A stretch of DNA of 64,000 nt from Chlorogloeopsis sp. ULAP01 (GTDB lineage Bacteria; Cyanobacteriota; Cyanobacteriia; Cyanobacteriales; Nostocaceae), in NCBI RefSeq assembly GCF_030381805.1, contig NZ_JAUDRH010000019.1, positions 1 through 64,000 on the forward strand. Direction: 5' to 3'. Position numbers and translations under genes: made by a program. The number at the start of each line of letters is the position of its first letter. Positions within the stretch are counted from its first letter, which is position 1. Below are positions 47,902 to 56,814 of the stretch, piece after piece. The notes below the pieces were generated by a model. The model made no database searches. It was not told the DNA's origin and saw nothing but the letters and a program-made list of their open reading frames with translations.

Positions 47902-48385
47902 AACCCAGATCTAAAACACTCTGAGGCGATCGCACAATTGCTCACTAGCACTTAGGGTTTTGAACCGGGCGATCACTATAATTAAGCAAACCGGATACAG
48001 AGAAGCTTTGCAACTCCACAGTCAAACTATCCTCTGTTCCGGTTTAGTAGTTTGTTAACTCAAAAATGCGATCGGCAATTCAGAATTTCTTCCACGATAC
48101 TGGTTCCAAGGTGGTTGTGAGTTGGCTCGATGGAGATCCCCCAACCCCCTTAAAAAGGGGCTATAGTCTGTTTTCAAACTAGCCGACACCCGCGCATGGT
48201 GTTGCTATACATAGACGGGTACGAAGTCCGCATCGGTGGACTACTCAGTGCGTAAGTTCTAATCTAGTGAATTCTCGGCACCAGAAAATTATTAATTTGC
48301 TTAGGCTATCTACTGATATTTACAGCAACTTGATGGATAATTCCTCTTAGTCAAATTCTATTTACGCACACAGTAACTTTAAATA
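47902..48385. other. Intergenic region with repeat fragments
   Basis: It holds CCGGATACAGAGAAGC ... CTCTGTTCCGG, an imperfect inverted repeat near 47,990-48,043, a GATCCCCCAACCCCCTT block near 48,134 like the one at 21,655, and GACGGGTACGAAGTCCG near 48,212 like the 40.3 kb cluster. No gene is seen. Confidence 0.45.
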
Positions 48386-49858
48386 ATGCCTAAGACAATT
48401 TCTAGTAGCTTGTTAATACTATTTTTAGGTTTACAAGTAGGCATCAATCACCAAATAGCAAAAGCACAAACTCCAACACCTGTAGCACCGACAACTAACC
48501 CAAAAACAATTTGCCCAGCTCAACTAGGAACGGCGGTAGATGCGATTATTAGCCGTTCTGAATTCAGTCGGGCGCGTTGGGGAATATTAGTACAAAATCT
48601 GGGTTCTACCGAAACCCTTTACAACCGGGATGCTCAGAAATATTTCATTCCAGCTTCTAACACAAAAGTGCTAACTACAGCTGCCGCACTCATACAACTC
48701 GGTGCAAATTACCGCATTCGTACTTCAGTGTATCGCGATCGCGATGGGTTGCGTGTAGTGGGTAGGGGAGATCCCAGTTTAACCGATGCCCAACTGATAA
48801 CATTAGCCAAGCAGTTGAAACAAAAGGGTATCAAAGAAATTAGGCAGTTGATTGTTGACGATAGTTATTTTCAAGGAGATATTGTTAATCCTAGTTGGCA
48901 ATGGGAAGATTTACAATCAGGCGATGGGATACCAATAAATAGTCTAATTGTGAATCAAAATTCTTTTAGTTTTATTGTGTCACCCCAAACTTCAGGTAAA
49001 CCTCTAAAACTAATTTGGTTAAATTCCGATCAGAAAAAACAGTGGCAGATAATTAATCAATCTGTGACAGTTGAGAAAAACCAACCAAGTTTTATTAAGG
49101 TTACTCGCGATTTACAAGGTTCAACACTGCGAATTCAAGGTCAGTTACCAGAAGGTTCTCAATCACAATTTGTCAATTTACCTGTGTTTACGCCAGCAGA
49201 GTATTTTTTACAGCGTTTTCGTCGTGCCTTAGCAGCAGAAAAAATTACTGTTAGACAAGCATCTATTTTAGATAGCAGTAGCGAAAATGAAATAGCAGAA
49301 TTAGCCGTTGTTCAATCTCCTCTATTATCAGAATTGGTAATGACGGCAAATCAAAATAGTAATAATTTCTATACTGAGGCATTACTAAGAGCATTAGCTA
49401 TTAAAAAACCAGCAACAAAAAATCAAAGTACAGCTGATGCAGGTATAGAAGTTTTAAAAGCAACTTTAACTCAATTGGGAGTTGAACCAACTAGTTATAT
49501 TTTGGCAGATGGTTCGGGTTTATCGCGCAAAAATTTAATTACTCCACAAGCTTTAGTACAAACATTACAAGGGATGGCAAACTCACCACAAGCAAAAGTT
49601 TTTCGTGCTTCTTTACCTGTGGCGGGTGTTAGTGGTACTTTAAAAAATCGTTTGATTGATACGTCGGCAGCAGGAATTGTACAAGCAAAAACAGGAACTC
49701 TGGGTGGTGTTGTTACTCTCTCAGGATATGTTAATGCACCTAACTATAACCCAGTTGTGTTTAGTATGATGGTCAATCAAACTGAACAACCTGCAAGGGT
49801 TGTACGGCAAGCGATGGATGAAATTTTAGTGATGTTAGCGCAATTACAGCGTTGTTAG
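48386..49858 (+). CDS. dacB: D-alanyl-D-alanine carboxypeptidase/endopeptidase, PBP4 (DacB) type
   Basis: The 490-residue protein has a signal peptide (SSLLILFLGLQVGINHQIAKAQ), then the S13 family motifs: SxxK in IPASNTKVLTTAAAL, SxN in NQNSNNFYTEALLRAL, and KTG in VQAKTGTLGG. The large insert between SxxK and SxN is normal for class C PBPs. It trims or cuts peptidoglycan cross-links in the periplasm. No operon partner. Confidence 0.93.
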   Translation: MPKTISSSLLILFLGLQVGINHQIAKAQTPTPVAPTTNPKTICPAQLGTAVDAIISRSEFSRARWGILVQNLGSTETLYNRDAQKYFIPASNTKVLTTAAALIQLGANYRIRTSVYRDRDGLRVVGRGDPSLTDAQLITLAKQLKQKGIKEIRQLIVDDSYFQGDIVNPSWQWEDLQSGDGIPINSLIVNQNSFSFIVSPQTSGKPLKLIWLNSDQKKQWQIINQSVTVEKNQPSFIKVTRDLQGSTLRIQGQLPEGSQSQFVNLPVFTPAEYFLQRFRRALAAEKITVRQASILDSSSENEIAELAVVQSPLLSELVMTANQNSNNFYTEALLRALAIKKPATKNQSTADAGIEVLKATLTQLGVEPTSYILADGSGLSRKNLITPQALVQTLQGMANSPQAKVFRASLPVAGVSGTLKNRLIDTSAAGIVQAKTGTLGGVVTLSGYVNAPNYNPVVFSMMVNQTEQPARVVRQAMDEILVMLAQLQRC

Positions 49859-50334
49859 ATTAATTTCACGACTTACCAAAGCCAATAGCTAATTTGATGT
49901 ATTAAGAATAGGTTAATTTCCACTCTGTGCAACCCGATTTATCGTGATTGTGTTGGGTTTTGTAAACTCAACTCAGTCTCCAAATTCTATTACATTACTG
50001 AGGGTGCGCTACTCCAGTAGACGCTTTTTTAAACTATCAAATCTTTTGTGATAGTAAACCATGCATATGAGTCTTCGATTAAGCAAGATAATAGCGATCG
50101 CCTAGATATATAGTTAAGTTTATTTAAAAGTTTTTATTTGTTTACAAAATACTTCTCAATTACTAAAAAAAATGATATCGTACAGCCATCATTATCAGAA
50201 CTAAGCAGCACTTAGTTTAGAAATATGAACTATATTATTCTTCATCTAAACAGCTTTACAAGCTGAACTTATTTTTATGTTTAGCACTAGCTAAATAAAT
50301 TTTTCTGTATATTTTACCTAGTTCAACAAAAATT
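49859..50334. other. Intergenic region, no gene seen
   Basis: A small palindrome GCGCTACTCCAGTAGACGC lies near 50,007. The last 200 bases are very AT-rich and lead into the AT-rich membrane/TPR gene, marking a change in base composition. Confidence 0.4.
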
Positions 50335-53088
50335 ATGTTTGATTTTTTTAACTTTAATCTGAGAAAGAAAAAAAGGAAATTTTTTCAAAAATTCTCTGAT
50401 TTTTTATCACCTTTAGATGTAATAAATCCTACAGATACATCTAGAAAACTTAGAAAATGGTTACAGGAAGAATTTGAAAAAGGTAGTAAACCCGAAGATT
50501 ACAAACATATTATTGATGGATTAACTCAAGGAATTGAGGAATTTATTGAAAATCATGTTGATTTATATATATATAAACAGCAAACAGAAGCAAAAAGAAA
50601 AAGATTTAGAAGATTTTGGTCTTTTATTATTCTATTTTTTTCAGTTGTATCTATAATTATAATTAGTAGTATAAGCATTGAAAATCCGAAGGAACAAATA
50701 CTTTTTACTTTGGTAGTTGGAGCATTACTAGGAATTTTTCCCATTTCCTATATTGCATATAGTTATTATAAATCTGAAGTACAAAAAGACCGATTAGAAA
50801 ATGATTTAAGATTATTGGGATTAGTTTCTGAAGAAAATATTAACGAAATTAGTGAACTTTATAACACTGTATACAATCCCTTTCAATTTGGTGTATATAT
50901 TATTTTATTTGTTACTTTAGCATCTATTATATTTGCAGCATACTACAAAAAAGACGAGCTAACTGTTATAAAAAGTATTACAGTTGAAATAATTTTTTAT
51001 GCATTTCTTGGCTCTTACTTCTTTGGTATACAATTACTAATTAGAAGATATAATACTTTCGATTTACAACCACAAGTTTACAGTGCTGTTATTCTTAGGA
51101 CTTTACTTTCAGCAGTTATTACTTTTAGCATCGCTTCACTGATTGGAGGAATTGAGAAGAATAATACAAATTTATCACTGCCTAACACAGTGGTAATAGT
51201 TCAACAAGAAAACCCCAATCAACCTTCTGAAACAGATTCTTTGCCTTGGCAAATACTAGCTTTTTTAATTGGAATTTTTCCTACTCGTGGTATTCGCTGG
51301 ATAACCTTTGTTGCTAATCGCGCTTTGAGCGCACCTATTGAACAATACAATGAATATCCGCTCAAAAATATTTTAGGTATCAATACTTGGCATGAGGCTC
51401 GACTTTCAGAGTTAGGTATTGATAATGTTCAGAGTTTAGCTACTACAGATATATGTAAGTTACTTTTATCTACTCAGTTTGATACTCAACAAATAGTTAA
51501 TTGGGTAGATCAAGCAATTTTATGTATGAAATTAGGTTCTAAAGTAGAGCGTTTACGTGAATTAAATATCAACACATTTCATGAATTACAAATTGCTATT
51601 TTAGAAGTGAAATCAGATGAAGATTCATATTTTAGCTCAAGCAAATCTAATAGTTATGAAGTAAATCAAAAAAATAATGGCTATGACCAGCAAGATACAT
51701 TTAAGCGTTTATCATCAGCACTTGCTTTAACATCAGATGATATCAAGCTTTTGAGCGATTATTCTAATTATCCAAATTATACTCATATCAAATCTTATTA
51801 TAGAGGTGCTCCTGAGATAGCCAGTAAACAAGCTGCTACTGGTAAACAGTTTCTGATGAAATCCTTGAGCAGGCAGATTACTATTAGTGGTATTCTTTTA
51901 GCCTCTTATAAAGATGAGGAGACCGGAGGTAATGTATCTATAAGTATTCATGAGCAGAAAGCAATAGAGCAAGAAATTAAAGAATTAAAAATGTTCTTGA
52001 AAGAAAATCCTAATAACGCTAAGGAATATATAAATTTAGGAACTCGTTATTATCTGCTTAATCAAGTATCTGAGGCGAAGAGAGTATATCAGCAAGCTAT
52101 TCTTCTGGATTCTAACTTGGCTGAAGCATATAACAATAGAAGTGTTATCTTTATTGATGAAGGTAATTATGAAGAAGCAATTCGAGATACTAGACAAGCT
52201 ATTAGAATAAATTCACATTTTGATGTAGCTTATAGCAATCTCGGATTAGCTCAATTACGTCAGAACGACGCTTTTTCAGCTATCGATACTTTGACAAAAG
52301 CAATAAATTGTAATTGTCGTCTTGCGGCAGCTTACTATTATCGTGGAGTAGCTTACAACACTGTTTCAATGGGAGAAGAGCATTTTAGATTAGCTGTGGC
52401 AGACTTTGAGAGAGCATACTTACTTGGCTATGAAGGTGATGTTTTATGGTCTGCTTGGGGATTGGCCTTAAGTAGTTTGGGAGAATACGAAGAGGCTATG
52501 GAAAAGTACGATGAGGCTATTGCTAGATGTGGAATTATTTCTGCTCGGCTTTATGCTCGACGAGCTTATGCTTATCTACAATTTGGAACATCTTTGTATA
52601 ACGACGAAAAAAATCCCCAGCCTCAAAAAGGAGCTGTTTACTATCAAAAAGCATATTTTGATTTTGAGAAAGCCACTGCTAAAGAGGATAATGCTCCGGC
52701 ATCTGCATTTGCTAATTTTGGATTACTCAAAGCCTTAGAAGGAGATATGAAAGCGAAGGAAGGTAAAAAAGAAGAAGCTAAGAAATATTATGATGAAGCA
52801 ATTCACAAATATACTAAGGCTATTGAAATATATCACAATACACTTCCTAAACCCAACAATAAGGATGCTGCTCGCGAAAACGGCGAATTATATGAATTCC
52901 ATAGAAATTTAGCAATGTTTTATCAGAAAGTAGGTGACTATGAAAACGCTAAACTTAATTATTCAGAAGCTATTCGACTTGGTGACGAAACAGTAGAAAC
53001 CCACTTCAACTATGGGATATGTTTATTTAAATTCGGAAATTCTCTATTGGACGGTGCTATTCATGACTATAATGAAGATTATAGCTAA
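50335..53088 (+). CDS. Membrane protein with C-terminal TPR repeats, probably truncated by a frameshift
   Basis: Of 917 residues, about 100-340 contain six or so membrane helices with a polar loop (YNTFDLQPQVYS). Residues about 345-430 form a helical region (LGIDNVQSLATTDICKLLLSTQFDTQQIVNW) of helix-hairpin-helix appearance. Residues about 550-917 contain seven or so tetratricopeptide repeats (YINLGTRYYLLNQVSEAKRVY, AYNNRSVIFIDEGNYEEAI). The gene is markedly AT-rich. The frame stops inside what looks like a further helix, and a different frame carries on for about 60 residues with TPR-like content (see next entry). It probably anchors a TPR platform at the membrane; its partner is unknown. 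Confidence 0.75.
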   Translation: MFDFFNFNLRKKKRKFFQKFSDFLSPLDVINPTDTSRKLRKWLQEEFEKGSKPEDYKHIIDGLTQGIEEFIENHVDLYIYKQQTEAKRKRFRRFWSFIILFFSVVSIIIISSISIENPKEQILFTLVVGALLGIFPISYIAYSYYKSEVQKDRLENDLRLLGLVSEENINEISELYNTVYNPFQFGVYIILFVTLASIIFAAYYKKDELTVIKSITVEIIFYAFLGSYFFGIQLLIRRYNTFDLQPQVYSAVILRTLLSAVITFSIASLIGGIEKNNTNLSLPNTVVIVQQENPNQPSETDSLPWQILAFLIGIFPTRGIRWITFVANRALSAPIEQYNEYPLKNILGINTWHEARLSELGIDNVQSLATTDICKLLLSTQFDTQQIVNWVDQAILCMKLGSKVERLRELNINTFHELQIAILEVKSDEDSYFSSSKSNSYEVNQKNNGYDQQDTFKRLSSALALTSDDIKLLSDYSNYPNYTHIKSYYRGAPEIASKQAATGKQFLMKSLSRQITISGILLASYKDEETGGNVSISIHEQKAIEQEIKELKMFLKENPNNAKEYINLGTRYYLLNQVSEAKRVYQQAILLDSNLAEAYNNRSVIFIDEGNYEEAIRDTRQAIRINSHFDVAYSNLGLAQLRQNDAFSAIDTLTKAINCNCRLAAAYYYRGVAYNTVSMGEEHFRLAVADFERAYLLGYEGDVLWSAWGLALSSLGEYEEAMEKYDEAIARCGIISARLYARRAYAYLQFGTSLYNDEKNPQPQKGAVYYQKAYFDFEKATAKEDNAPASAFANFGLLKALEGDMKAKEGKKEEAKKYYDEAIHKYTKAIEIYHNTLPKPNNKDAARENGELYEFHRNLAMFYQKVGDYENAKLNYSEAIRLGDETVETHFNYGICLFKFGNSLLDGAIHDYNEDYS

Positions 53089-53275
53089 TCAGAAGTTAGA
53101 TAAAGATAAATTAATAACTGCTCTGCAAGCATTTAGAAATGCTAAAGAGGAATTTTTAAAAGTAAAAAGATTAGCAAATAATGAACATTTAGCTTTAGTG
53201 AAAAAAGCAGATAAATATATACAATATATTGACCAGTATATAAATTTGATAGACACAGCCTTAAAAAAAGAATAG
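53089..53275 (+). pseudogene. Displaced C-terminal end of the TPR protein in another frame
   Basis: Right after the stop at 53,088 the next frame reads NQKLDKDKLITALQAFRNAKEEFLK ... HLALVKKADKYIQYIDQYINLI, a lysine-rich helical pair that fits the end of a TPR array. The frame change lies near 53,075-53,090. Either an indel has cut off the end of the gene, or the end is dispensable. A sequencing error is possible. Confidence 0.5.
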
Positions 53276-53569
53276 TTAAAAAATAATAATTAATTAGGTT
53301 CGTATCTGTATTTATAATTTATTACCTACAAACTATCTTGCACAAATTTAACTTACAGTTGTTCAAGCAAAGTTTATATTTAATAGTTATAAAAGTTATT
53401 AAATTGAGCTATAGAAATAAAAACTCAGTATATCGGAACTGTTAGTTTTTGATTTGTAAGTTTTTAATGAAGTTGTATCTTTATATCCAAGTAGTTTATC
53501 TGAATCAAGTAACTAATTCTACGTATATTGACTAAACTGCCTCATTAGAGCGAAAATGTATATGGAAAA

Positions 53570-53866
53570 GTGTATTTTCCTCAGGCAAGTGTTGCTATTG
53601 GGGGAGATACCAAGCAAAAAAAATGGAGAATTATGAGAAAAAATAAAGAGCAGTTAAACTATTCAACTATCAAGCAGAATGATCAATGGAGTGCATCAAC
53701 TGTTATAGGCGCTTTAAACCTCTCAGACAAACGCTGTGAAAAAAATCACACCATAACTAAGGTTCCCATTACTCGCGGTGTTTACATTGGCGGTGATGTG
53801 AGTATTGGTGGAGGTGAGTCCGTAGGTCTTTACTCTTGGGTTGATGAGATTCCGGATTTTGACTAA
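53570..53866 (+). CDS. Small protein of unknown function
   Basis: The 98-residue frame starts with GTG; ATG 53,633 would give 77 residues. It contains VAIGGDTKQ near the start and GVYIGGDVSIGGGESVGLYSWV near the end, so an (x)IGGD element occurs twice. Base composition is like the neighbouring TPR gene. I do not recognise a family and no ribosome binding site is convincing. Confidence 0.35.
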   Translation: MYFPQASVAIGGDTKQKKWRIMRKNKEQLNYSTIKQNDQWSASTVIGALNLSDKRCEKNHTITKVPITRGVYIGGDVSIGGGESVGLYSWVDEIPDFD

Positions 53867-54178
53867 GGAATAAGCTATATCTTAGCGCTTAATTCTTACT
53901 CAACAGAGCGTGTTGAGCTTTGAGATTTGCAACATTAACACAGATAAACTAACGTCCAACGAGCATAGTGGCGATCGCTAGCAAAAGAAAGGGTAATTAA
54001 ATTTCTCCTTTACAAAAGGATTAAAAGCTTCTTCCTCTGTTCTGCTTTGGTAGAAACAAGAGGATTTTTCTCAAAAATGACAAAAGATAATCTCGAATAG
54101 CCTTGAATAGCGATCACATTGGTAACTTAGCAAAGTCTCTAGTCAGGTACTAGGACTAATATTAAAACTTATAAACCA
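53867..54178. other. Intergenic region, no gene seen
   Basis: AT-rich non-coding DNA between the small 98-codon frame and the tRNA-Phe fragment. One GGCGATCGC site lies near 53,971. Confidence 0.4.
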
Positions 54179-54210
54179 CAAACCCCTTGATTTTTCATGA
54201 TTTCAAGGGG
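54179..54210 (-). terminator. Terminator downstream of the tRNA-Phe fragment
   Basis: CCCCTTGA (54,183-54,190) pairs with TCAAGGGG (54,203-54,210). Read on the minus strand the stem is followed by TTTGTGGTTT. It lies 11 bases past the 3' end of the tRNA fragment, where a tRNA terminator would be expected. Confidence 0.65.
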
Positions 54211-54221
54211 TTTACTATAAG

Positions 54222-54267
54222 TGCCAGGAACCGAATTTGAATCGGTGACACGAGGATTTTTAGTCCT
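54222..54267 (-). tRNA. 3' half of a tRNA-Phe gene (non-functional remnant, probable attachment site)
   Basis: Read on the minus strand, these 46 bases give AGGACTAAAAATCCTCGTGT, the anticodon arm, then the T arm ACCGA-TTCAAAT-TCGGT and the acceptor end TCCTGGC plus A. This matches the 3' half of cyanobacterial tRNA-Phe. The anticodon position reads AAA instead of GAA, and one T-stem pair has changed from G-C to A-T on both sides. No D arm or 5' acceptor strand (GCCAGGA or GCCGGGA) is found on its 5' side, so it cannot be a working tRNA. Such 3' fragments are what site-specific integrases leave at the far end of an integrated element. Confidence 0.85.
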
Positions 54268-54270
54268 GTT

Positions 54271-54870
54271 ACTAAGCCTTACAAATCAAGACTTTGAAAG
54301 CATTTTAATTGATTTAAAAAGAATTTACACCATTTTTACACCATTTAGGAGGTATTGTTCCAATTTAAAGACGGATAAGTTAAAAATTATCAAAAGTTAC
54401 AGTCTGTACGAAATGACAAGTCTCTTAACAATAAAATAAATTTTCGATCAAGACATTTATTTACAAGCTGTGCTGTTCTATTGATTAGCTTTCACATTGT
54501 TAGTGGAGACTTCTGGGTTTGAAAGCCTTGAAATAAAGGGCTGACAAAGACTGTTTCCGCACGTTCAACCCAAAAAGTACCGTTTGAGCGATCGCTGCTA
54601 AGTCATTCATGAGAAGTTAAAGTTATGTACTATTTTTCAATAAGCAATTGAGCTTAAAATATTGTTAAAATCGGGGTCGAAAACAGAATTTTTAGGTAGC
54701 GATCACTTTTTGCCACGAAAAAGTAATGAGTGGTGATGGCGATGTTGAAATGAGTAAGTGGACGCGCTCACAAACTCTTCAACTAATTTTCTGTAAATTC
54801 CCTGTACCAGTATCTTTCTGCAAAATTCTAAAAATGTAGATAACAACTTTGAACGGATTAGGTGATTAAG
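54271..54870. other. Intergenic region inside the predicted element, no supported gene
   Basis: AT-rich sequence next to the tRNA-Phe fragment. No integrase, excisionase or second att copy is seen here. Short open frames lack starts and coding character. Confidence 0.35.
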
Positions 54871-55071
54871 ATGCTAGGTAAACTAATTAAGTTAGGTGTT
54901 CAAGTCGTAACTGACGAACTTGAAGCAGCAAAGAAAACTAATACCAAACCATTTGATTGGAATATTATGATAACACAAGGTTCTAGGGTGGCGATCGCTC
55001 AAGTGGTAGTTTTCATTATTTTGAGCAGTTGCGTCTGGTTTTCCAAACCCCTAACTTTGCCATATTTATAG
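54871..55071 (+). CDS. Small possible membrane protein of unknown function
   Basis: From ATG 54,871 the frame gives 66 residues: a polar amphipathic N-terminus (MLGKLIKLGVQVVTDELEAAKK), then a hydrophobic helix (AIAQVVVFIILSSCVWF). It might be a single-pass membrane peptide. The upstream context has no strong ribosome binding site and no family is recognised. It is convergent with the CARF gene. Confidence 0.3.
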   Translation: MLGKLIKLGVQVVTDELEAAKKTNTKPFDWNIMITQGSRVAIAQVVVFIILSSCVWFSKPLTLPYL

Positions 55072-55262
55072 ATAGTGGCTGATTAGTTATAGGTTTTAAA
55101 GGCTTTAGCACTACTACGAACGCGGGTAAAAAAGCTGCTACGTATTTACGCCTCACTTCTCTTTTTCCTGAGTCAGCGGAATTATTGTTTTGTAGCGATT
55201 ATTAAATTAAGTTGCCCGATCCACCTCACTTTATTGAGGCTGCAACTATTAAAAACGAGAAA

Positions 55263-56732
55263 CTACCTGATAGCTAAAGGGCTAAGTTCTTTGTTAGCGA
55301 TCGCTTGCAAAACTTGGTTATGTAGTTTATTAAAAATGCTGGCTTGAGCTAAATCTCTAAAAAACTGCCCTGTAACTAAATTCAGGCAATTTAATATTCG
55401 TGTCTGCCATTGTTCTGAATTAGTCACATCTTTACCCCAAGCAGTGAATAGTTCTCTTTCTGATAAACCCTCTAAGCGATGAGAAAGATTATTTCGCATC
55501 TCCCGTGCTGGATGCCAAAATGCATAAAAATCATTACTATTTATAGTCGCTGGGATAGCAGCGACTACTAGATCCCGGAGAACTCTACCATAAAGAGAAA
55601 TCTCTGAGATTTGCTTTTGTGATTGATTAAAATGAGTGCTTAAAGTAGGATATTTCTGTAAAATTGAGTCTTTAATCAATGGGTATTGATTAGATTCCTC
55701 TATCAAGTCATCGGGAAAATATTGGCTTGCCCACAAATATAAAACACCCTCAATAGCCCGATGGCTATGTAACATTGCCTCTGTGGTGTTCTGCTGTTGC
55801 AAGCGAACTACACCCAAATAAGCTTGTTCGTAAGCAATCCAAAATTTCTCGTGAATTGCTGGTATTGCCATAGAACTTCTAGCTAATGACAAAAACTTTT
55901 CAAACTGTCTTTGATTCCAAAGTATTCCTGCCTTCAATAAATTTGGTACAGCACCAAAACTTGAAGATGACTGCTGAAAATAAGGTAGTAATAGGTCGTA
56001 AACTTCAGCATAGTCATATCTGGCTAACAACTTCAAAGCCTGCTGCTGAGTTCTATCCCAAAGATAATTGTTTCCCAGAAATGGGCCACTGTAATCTGAG
56101 GGAATTCCAGCTTGATTTGCTTGAGTATTTTGCTTAAACTCAAAAAATTGAATGCGATCGCCATATAAGCTCAAACCAGAAATCCTTGACGCTTCCGAAG
56201 CTTGACCTACTCCTCCCTTGAGACAAAGCCAGATAGATTGATCTGCTTTAGTGGTAATTTTCTCTCTCCAAGTTCGCCGCCACCAATAGAACATCTGCTC
56301 AAAATTAGAAGGATTAGTTCCATCCTGGCCCAAGGAGATGATTTCAACACTAATATGATTAAATTGATTTACAATCCATGCTTTAATCAACTCTGCTGCA
56401 TATAGTGTGTCCTTCTCTCGTTCTCGCACTTCTAATTTTTGGTCAGTGGCAATTAAATAGATTCTCTCTATATCTGTGGCTTTTTCACTGAGTAGTTTAC
56501 CAATTATGACTGGCTTAATTCGCTCTTGATAAATAGTGATTTTATCTAGTAAATATTGAGTTAAATCTCTAAAATTGATATTATGCAGACCTAGATCAGA
56601 AATTACCTCTGCTTGTTCGCCAATAATCTCTCCATTTTGCATCCGGTCATCACCGATGTTATACCAAGTACCAGAGGAAATTTGAAATATTAAATCTCTA
56701 GTACCAATTGTGGCAATTAGAACAGCTTTCAT
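55263..56732 (-). CDS. CARF-HEPN ribonuclease, Csm6/Csx1-like type III CRISPR effector
   Basis: The 489-residue protein begins KAVLIATIGTRDLIFQISSG, a CARF Rossmann start (TxGT), and has WLCLKGGVGQASEA, a typical ligand-loop motif of CARF domains. The second half is helical with REMRNNLSHRLEGLSER near residue 413, where RNNLSH is the Rx4H catalytic motif of HEPN RNases. It should bind cyclic oligoadenylate made by Cas10 and then degrade RNA non-specifically. It is the last gene of the minus-strand operon, 82 bases after the fused cmr6-cmr1 gene. Family-level naming (Csm6, Csx1 or the TIGR02710 group) is uncertain. Confidence 0.8.
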   Translation of the reverse strand: MKAVLIATIGTRDLIFQISSGTWYNIGDDRMQNGEIIGEQAEVISDLGLHNINFRDLTQYLLDKITIYQERIKPVIIGKLLSEKATDIERIYLIATDQKLEVREREKDTLYAAELIKAWIVNQFNHISVEIISLGQDGTNPSNFEQMFYWWRRTWREKITTKADQSIWLCLKGGVGQASEASRISGLSLYGDRIQFFEFKQNTQANQAGIPSDYSGPFLGNNYLWDRTQQQALKLLARYDYAEVYDLLLPYFQQSSSSFGAVPNLLKAGILWNQRQFEKFLSLARSSMAIPAIHEKFWIAYEQAYLGVVRLQQQNTTEAMLHSHRAIEGVLYLWASQYFPDDLIEESNQYPLIKDSILQKYPTLSTHFNQSQKQISEISLYGRVLRDLVVAAIPATINSNDFYAFWHPAREMRNNLSHRLEGLSERELFTAWGKDVTNSEQWQTRILNCLNLVTGQFFRDLAQASIFNKLHNQVLQAIANKELSPLAIR

Positions 56733-56814
56733 AAAGATATTAAGTTAATGGATAAAGTTGAAAGTAGTTTTGGGAAGAGGTGCGTAGGCGTAGCCCGTCG
56801 TAGACATCACAGTT

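Noticed and set aside
54222..54267. Complete tRNA gene
   Set aside because: Only the 3' half is present; the D arm and 5' acceptor strand are missing and the anticodon is altered.
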